Origin: Embleya sp040605455
GTDB lineage: Bacteria; Actinomycetota; Actinomycetes; Streptomycetales; Streptomycetaceae
Assembly: GCF_040605455.1 (NCBI RefSeq)
Contig: NZ_JBEXCV010000232.1
Span: 1 to 10,304, forward strand
Direction: 5' to 3'
DNA length: 10,304 nt
The notes beneath the pieces were generated by a model. It ran no database searches and was not told the origin of the DNA. It saw only the letters and a program-made list of their open reading frames with translations. Each line of letters starts with the position of its first letter. Within the stretch, counting starts at the first letter, position 1. Of this stretch, positions 5,924 through 10,304 are shown one piece after another. The translations under genes and the position numbers were made by a program.

Positions 5924-6769
5924 TCAGTCGTCCGTCATCTTGATGTTGAGGACGCGCACCAGGGCCGGTCCGGCCTTCTTCGTCCAGGTGTCGGGTGCCT
6001 CGTCGGCGCCTGTGGAGTCCTTGGTACTCGCGCTGACCTCAAGGACCACGTAGTAGCCGGGCGAGTCCGGCTTGGCGCCCTGCTTGTACAGGTTCAGCTT
6101 GCCGTTCTGGCGGAACGCGTCCTGTACGAACAGCTTGTTCGCGAGGTCCTCGAAGCCGGCGTAAGGGGCCGCGTCCGCCTTGGCCTTCTCGTACACGTCC
6201 TTGACCGGTCCGGCGTCGCCGATCGCCTTGATGGTCATGGTGAGTTTGCCCGGTTCGGTGGCGTTCTTGAGGTTGGGCAGCTTGAGTTGCACGGTGCACT
6301 CGGAGTTCCGGGGCGTCTTCGCGCCCTTGCGACCCTGCCGCGAGCCAACGATGCTCGCGTCCGGGACGGCGTTCTGGATCTCCTTGTCGGAGAGCATCGT
6401 GCACGCGTCCGGCCACGTGCCGGAGTCCCCGGTCGCCCGGAACTTGGCGCCATCGGTGAACGCCACACCGGGCGGCGGGGTGTAGTCGTCGGGGAACGCG
6501 ACGCCGTTGTCCGCCACCGGCTTGGCACCCTTGTCGTTCTTCTTGTTGATCTCGTCGACGATGTACGAGGCCGCGACCGTGGCCAGCACGCCGCCGACGA
6601 CCACGCCGATCCAGCCCAGGATCGGCTTCAGCTTGCTCCGGCGCGGCGGCTCGTGGGGCGGCATCGGGCCACCGGGGTACGGCTGTTGGTACATCCCGGG
6701 CTGACCGTACTGCGGCTGCTGCTGCGGCCCGCCGTAGTGGTTCCCCCCTGGGTTGCCGATTCGTACCAT
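5924..6769 (-). CDS. Paralog 3 of cluster: P/G/Q-rich single-pass membrane protein
   Basis: Protein of 281 residues, third gene of the cluster; function unknown. It has the shortest low-complexity head (about 1-42, Gly/Pro/Gln/Tyr), then R-R-S-K-L-K (43-48) and one transmembrane helix at about 49-71, giving an inside-to-outside orientation. The outer domain carries T-W-P-D-A-C-T-M-L-S-D-K-E-I (118-131, C123), a second cysteine C158 in S-E-C-T-V-Q, the Q-D-A-F-R-Q-N motif (216-222) and Y-Y-V-V-L-E-V (239-245). One disulfide between C123 and C158 is plausible. The ATG at 6769 has a strong AGGAGGAG nine to ten bases upstream. The preceding gene ends 82 bp away, and that gap contains an unusual 13-bp tandem repeat, so an internal promoter or translational control is possible. 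Confidence 0.86.
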   Translation of the reverse strand: MVRIGNPGGNHYGGPQQQPQYGQPGMYQQPYPGGPMPPHEPPRRSKLKPILGWIGVVVGGVLATVAASYIVDEINKKNDKGAKPVADNGVAFPDDYTPPPGVAFTDGAKFRATGDSGTWPDACTMLSDKEIQNAVPDASIVGSRQGRKGAKTPRNSECTVQLKLPNLKNATEPGKLTMTIKAIGDAGPVKDVYEKAKADAAPYAGFEDLANKLFVQDAFRQNGKLNLYKQGAKPDSPGYYVVLEVSASTKDSTGADEAPDTWTKKAGPALVRVLNIKMTDD

Positions 6770-6776
6770 CCCCGTA

Positions 6777-6784
6777 CTCCTCCT
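6777..6784 (-). promoter_or_regulatory. Strong ribosome binding site of paralog 3
   Basis: AGGAGGAG on the minus strand, ahead of the ATG at 6769. Its upstream half lies inside the degenerate third unit of the 13-bp tandem repeat at 6781-6819. Confidence 0.7.
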
Positions 6785-6819
6785 GATGCCTGATCCGATG
6801 CGCTGTTCCGATGCGCTGT
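6781..6819 (-). repeat. 13-bp tandem repeat, three units, in a gene leader
   Basis: Read on the minus strand: two exact copies of ACAGCGCATCGGA (6819-6807 and 6806-6794), followed by a degenerate third copy TCAGGCATCAGGA (6793-6781) that runs into the ribosome binding site of paralog 3. It lies in the 82-bp gap between paralogs 2 and 3. Confidence 0.85.
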
Positions 6820-6851
6820 CGCCGTTGCTGCCCTACCGCGCGGACCGCGGG

Positions 6852-7850
6852 TTACATCCGTGCCACGAGGTAGCCGATGAGCGTCGGCCCGTACTGCTTG
6901 GCCGCGTCGTCGCTCGGCAGCTTCGCCCCACCCGGACCGCTCAGCCCGCTGGACATGTACAACTCCACGAAGTACGGACCCTTGTTGAGGTAGATGTAGT
7001 TGTCGTCGCGGAACGCGTCGTCGGTACCGAGCTTCGTGCCCAACTCCTCGAACGTGCCGAACGGCTTGCGTCCGTGATCCTTCTTGGTGTCGCCGTAGTG
7101 GCCCTTCGCGATCGCCGGCGTGCTCACCTCGTGGAGTGTGAGCTCGATCTTGGCGTACGTCGGATACTTCGGATTGTTCGGGTCGGGTACGGCGAGATCG
7201 AAGTCGCACTGGTTGTCGACCGCGCCCGGGAAGTCGTACTTGACCGAGACGGTCGTGTCCGGCTTCCTGGTCTTGACCGTGGCGCCCTTGACGACCTTGC
7301 CGATCTGCGCGTCCGAGAACATGTCGCACGCCTTCGGCCAGGTCTTGCCGTCGTTGGTCGCGTTGAATTTTGACCCGGCGTCGGCGGGCGGCGCTGCGGG
7401 GAAAACCATCGGGCGATCGAGCGGCTCGGGACTTGGGCTGGTCTGACCGCTCTTGCCGCCGCCGGAGGCTCCGGGCGCGGTGGGACCGACCGAGGTGGGG
7501 CCGGGCTTGGCGGTGTCCGCGTCGTCGTCCTTGTTCAGCAGCACGAAGCCGCCGACGCCGGCGCCGGCCAGGACGACCGCGACCGCGACCCACAGCGCGA
7601 TCCGGTTGTTCCGGCGCGGTGGCGGGGTGGGCTGCCCGTACGGGTGGCCGGGCGGTCCGTACGGACCCGGCGGCGGGTAGCCGGGCTGCTGCGGCGGGTA
7701 GCCGGGCTGCTGCTGCGGATAGCCCTGCTGCGGCGGATAACCCTGCTGCGGCGGGAAGGCCGGCTGCTGCTGCGGGTGTTGTGGGTACTGCCCGGGTTGG
7801 CCGTGGCCGCCGCCGTGCTGCCCTGGGCCCTGCGGCCAACCCCCGCTCAC
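6852..7850 (-). CDS. Paralog 2 of cluster: P/Q/G-rich single-pass membrane protein
   Basis: Protein of 332 residues from a GTG start; function unknown. The start is inferred: the GTG at 7850 overlaps the stop of the preceding gene in the four bases GTGA, and the next in-frame methionine (M148) lies beyond the membrane helix, so translation is probably coupled. No clear ribosome binding site is seen. Residues 1-78 are Pro/Gln/Gly/Tyr-rich with repeated P-P-Q-Q-G-Y-P units; R-R-N-N-R (79-83) precedes a transmembrane helix at about 84-105. A Pro/Ser/Thr/Gly linker follows (about 107-145). The outer domain has T-W-P-K-A-C-D-M-F-S-D-A-Q-I (170-183, C175), C215 in D-N-Q-C-D-F-D, and T-D-D-A-F-R-D-D (276-283) then K-G-P-Y-F-V-E-L (290-297). 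The open frame reaches 8210, but that part only shadows paralog 1. Confidence 0.86.
   Translation of the reverse strand: MSGGWPQGPGQHGGGHGQPGQYPQHPQQQPAFPPQQGYPPQQGYPQQQPGYPPQQPGYPPPGPYGPPGHPYGQPTPPPRRNNRIALWVAVAVVLAGAGVGGFVLLNKDDDADTAKPGPTSVGPTAPGASGGGKSGQTSPSPEPLDRPMVFPAAPPADAGSKFNATNDGKTWPKACDMFSDAQIGKVVKGATVKTRKPDTTVSVKYDFPGAVDNQCDFDLAVPDPNNPKYPTYAKIELTLHEVSTPAIAKGHYGDTKKDHGRKPFGTFEELGTKLGTDDAFRDDNYIYLNKGPYFVELYMSSGLSGPGGAKLPSDDAAKQYGPTLIGYLVARM
7670..7761 (-). repeat. Degenerate 21-bp coding minisatellite
   Basis: Two identical 21-bp units lie side by side (7670-7690 and 7691-7711), followed by shorter degenerate copies to about 7761. They encode the P-Q-Q-x-G-Y-P repeats in the cytoplasmic head of paralog 2. 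Unit number could vary between strains by slippage. Confidence 0.75.
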
Positions 7851-8911
7851 AGTTTCTGCCCGACGACCGCGGCCACGGTCGGACCGTACTGACGCGACAT
7901 GGTGTTCTGCTTGAGCGGGTTGCCCTGCGAGTCCTCGACCTGGGCCTGGAAGGTGACCCACACCCGGAAGCCGTTCTTGGAGATCTGGATCGTGATGTTG
8001 TCGCGGAACGCCCCGTCCACCCCGAGTTTGGCGGCCGGGATGTCGTCGTACTGGTCGGGGTATGCCTTGGTGGCCGTCTCCGCCTGCGTCTTCTCCTTGG
8101 CGAAGGAGGTCTTCTCGTCGGCCAACGGCTTGTAGCCGTAGGTGGTGATGTTGATCTTCGCGGGATAGTTCGAGGACTGCAGGTTCGGCAGGTCGACCAT
8201 GATGTCGCACTCGTTGTCGTTGACGGCCTTGCCGAAGAAGTTCGAGTAGCGACCCATGAAGCTCTTGCGCTCACGGATGGTCGCCTCGGGGACGACCGTC
8301 TTGATCTCTTCGTCGGTCAGCAGGTCACAGGCCTTGGGCCAGGACTTCGGGTCGACCGAGAAGTTGCCGAACTTGGGCCCGGTGATCGCGGGCAGCGCGT
8401 CCGGGATCTTCAGCGTGTTGGTGATGTCGGTCTTCTTGGGCCCGGTCGCGGCGGTGTTGTTCGGGGCCGCGGTCTTGCCCGTGACGATCGGCGCGGGCGT
8501 GGTCTTCTGCGCGGCCGGGTCCTTCTTGTCGGTCGGGTCGTCGAGCCCGACCAGCGCGACCACGACGGACGCCACGATCGCGCCGGTGACACCGGCGATC
8601 CAGGTGCCGATCACCTTCTTGCTGCGGCCCCCGCGCGGCGGCCGGCCGTTCGGGTCCAGCTGGATCGGGTTCTGCGCGTACTGCTGGTAGTGCCCGTACT
8701 GGCTGTACTGCGGGTACGGATAGCCGCCGGACTCCTGGAAGCCGCCCGGCTGTTGCTGCTGTTGCTGCTGCGGAAAGCCGCCGGGCTGCGGGTATCCCCC
8801 CTGCTGCGGGTAGCCACCCTGCGGCGGGCCCGGCTGTCCCTGCTGTCCCGGTTGTCCCGGCGGGCCGGGTGGCATCGGCGGCACAGGCGGATAGCCCTGA
8901 CCATCGCTCAT
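7847..8911 (-). CDS. Paralog 1 of cluster: P/G/Q/Y-rich single-pass membrane protein
   Basis: Protein of 354 residues, first gene and longest of the four-gene cluster; function unknown. Residues 1-93 are Pro/Gly/Gln/Tyr-rich, with seven consecutive glutamines at 48-54 and a Tyr/Gln-rich patch (64-79). R-G-G-R-S-K-K (93-99) precedes one transmembrane helix at about 100-122, so the C-terminal part is extracytoplasmic. After a Thr/Ala/Pro/Lys linker comes S-W-P-K-A-C-D-L-L-T-D-E-E-I (190-203, C195), C235 in D-N-E-C-D-I-M, and G-A-F-R-D-N (300-305). The C195-C235 spacing of 40 is identical to that of paralog 2 (C175-C215), so these two look like the closest pair. The ATG at 8911 has GAGGGGG about 8 bases upstream. 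The stop overlaps the GTG of paralog 2 by four bases. Transcription should start in the region shared with dnaK. Confidence 0.87.
   Translation of the reverse strand: MSDGQGYPPVPPMPPGPPGQPGQQGQPGPPQGGYPQQGGYPQPGGFPQQQQQQQPGGFQESGGYPYPQYSQYGHYQQYAQNPIQLDPNGRPPRGGRSKKVIGTWIAGVTGAIVASVVVALVGLDDPTDKKDPAAQKTTPAPIVTGKTAAPNNTAATGPKKTDITNTLKIPDALPAITGPKFGNFSVDPKSWPKACDLLTDEEIKTVVPEATIRERKSFMGRYSNFFGKAVNDNECDIMVDLPNLQSSNYPAKINITTYGYKPLADEKTSFAKEKTQAETATKAYPDQYDDIPAAKLGVDGAFRDNITIQISKNGFRVWVTFQAQVEDSQGNPLKQNTMSRQYGPTVAAVVGQKL
8750..8770 (-). repeat. CAG/CAA run encoding seven glutamines
   Basis: Seven consecutive glutamine codons, a mix of CAG and CAA, in the cytoplasmic head of paralog 1. It is a short trinucleotide tract prone to slippage. 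Confidence 0.8.
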
Positions 8912-9034
8912 CGGGAGGTCCCCCTCGGATCTCGGGTTTCACCTGGCGTTTGCTTGCAGGCATCAGGCGCGGAGACATGCTGCCATGTGCATGGAGAGGC
9001 CGCAGAGGTCAAGAGTGTCGTTTGTGGCGACATT

Positions 9035-9063
9035 CACCTAAATAAGTCTCCGGAGGCGCACAA
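9035..9063 (-). promoter_or_regulatory. Candidate promoter of the four-paralog operon
   Basis: On the minus strand, TTGTGC (9063-9058) is followed after exactly 17 bases by TAGGTG (9040-9035). This resembles the vegetative TTGnnn / TAGnnT pattern of Streptomyces. It is the best pair I found upstream of paralog 1, but it is a match by eye only. Confidence 0.4.
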
Positions 9064-9141
9064 CGTTTCGATGACGTCAAGCGTCTCGATCAGAGGTCGG
9101 ACACCCGAGAATCGCCCCCTCACAGCCCACGAGGCAGTAAA

Positions 9142-9162
9142 GTTGAGTCAGGAATACTCAAG
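9142..9162. promoter_or_regulatory. HAIR operator 1 (HspR binding site)
   Basis: GTTGAGT, seven bases, ACTCAAG: a near-perfect match to the HAIR consensus CTTGAGT-N7-ACTCAAG bound by the repressor HspR. It lies just upstream of the likely -35 of dnaK. Confidence 0.9.
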
Positions 9163-9166
9163 CGAT

Positions 9167-9195
9167 TTGACCGGTTGCACACGACGGCTCATCCT
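9167..9195 (+). promoter_or_regulatory. Candidate dnaK promoter
   Basis: TTGACC (9167-9172) followed after 17 bases by CATCCT (9190-9195). The -35 is good and the -10 is weak. It sits between the two HAIR elements, with the -10 overlapping the start of the second, which fits repression by HspR. The transcript would begin about 35 bases before the dnaK ATG. Confidence 0.5.
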
Positions 9196-9214
9196 TGAGC
9201 GACAACCACTCAAC
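9194..9214. promoter_or_regulatory. HAIR operator 2 (HspR binding site)
   Basis: CTTGAGC, seven bases, ACTCAAC: two mismatches to the HAIR consensus. It is centred 52 bp downstream of the first HAIR and covers the predicted -10 and transcription start of dnaK. Confidence 0.88.
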
Positions 9215-9237
9215 TCTTTCCGTGGAGGAAGCGAATC

Positions 9238-10304
<1,067 letters not shown>

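Larger units (their letters stand above)
8912..9237. promoter_or_regulatory. Divergent control region between the cluster and dnaK
   Basis: A 326-bp stretch without a gene. It is noticeably less GC-rich than the flanking genes. It holds the dnaK promoter with two HspR-type operators (9142-9214), a candidate minus-strand promoter for the paralog cluster (9035-9063), a TGACGTCA palindrome (9072-9079) and three CATG half-sites forming overlapping inverted repeats (8975-8994). The minus-strand leader from the candidate promoter to the paralog 1 start would be about 115 bases. Confidence 0.7.

Noticed and set aside
6628..8274. 548-codon minus-strand open frame across paralogs 1-3
   Set aside because: Wrong reading frame of the same strand, dominated by Arg/Ser/Thr/Pro; it crosses the stops and starts of three supported genes.
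7670..8900. Repeats in paralog heads as a CRISPR-like array or mobile repeat
   Set aside because: The repeats are in-frame coding units with no unique spacers; they encode low-complexity peptide repeats.
4933..8911. Paralogs as secreted lipoproteins
   Set aside because: The hydrophobic segment lies 50-100 residues from the start, and no cysteine sits in a lipobox position, so a single-pass anchor fits better.
8325..8978. Possible leader peptide or upstream gene starting at 8978 on the minus strand
   Set aside because: No ribosome binding site, and the frame runs out of phase through paralog 1 with shadow composition.

Overview
The window is very GC-rich with actinobacterial codon use. The gene set (a DUF2617/DUF350 pair, a YbjN protein, a DRB0094-type RNA ligase, and dnaK preceded by HspR-type HAIR operators) points to a Streptomyces-like actinomycete of the order Streptomycetales. 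The genus cannot be fixed from this sequence. No mobile element, CRISPR array, tRNA or rRNA is visible.

Layout, left to right. Positions 1-279 are GC-rich and hold short repeats and possible hairpins, but no gene I can support. Two minus-strand genes follow: a four-helix DUF350 membrane protein (280-720) and a DUF2617 protein (775-1281). Divergent from them is a plus-strand DapC-like PLP aminotransferase (1512-2669). It converges on a minus-strand pair, YbjN (2742-3233) and an ATP-dependent RNA ligase (3307-4395), with a perfect 11-bp hairpin at the junction. A plus-strand cupin (4511-4873) diverges from the ligase and converges, across a second strong hairpin, on a four-gene minus-strand cluster. 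That cluster (8911 down to 4933) encodes four related membrane-anchored proteins. Each has a Pro/Gly/Gln/Tyr-rich cytoplasmic N-terminus, one transmembrane helix and an extracytoplasmic domain with a W-P-x-x-C motif and a second cysteine. Divergent from the cluster is the 5' part of dnaK (9238 to the window end), cut by the window edge.

How the genes work together. dnaK is the conserved chaperone anchor, and two HAIR inverted repeats around its promoter indicate HspR heat-shock control. The four-gene cluster is the most distinctive part: it looks like a family expanded by tandem duplication and expressed as one operon, of unknown function. Its C-terminal domains recall the actinobacterial DUF3558 type (paired cysteines, W-P-x-x-C), but that link is an inference. 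The RNA ligase suggests RNA end repair. The remaining genes are ordinary chromosomal neighbours.
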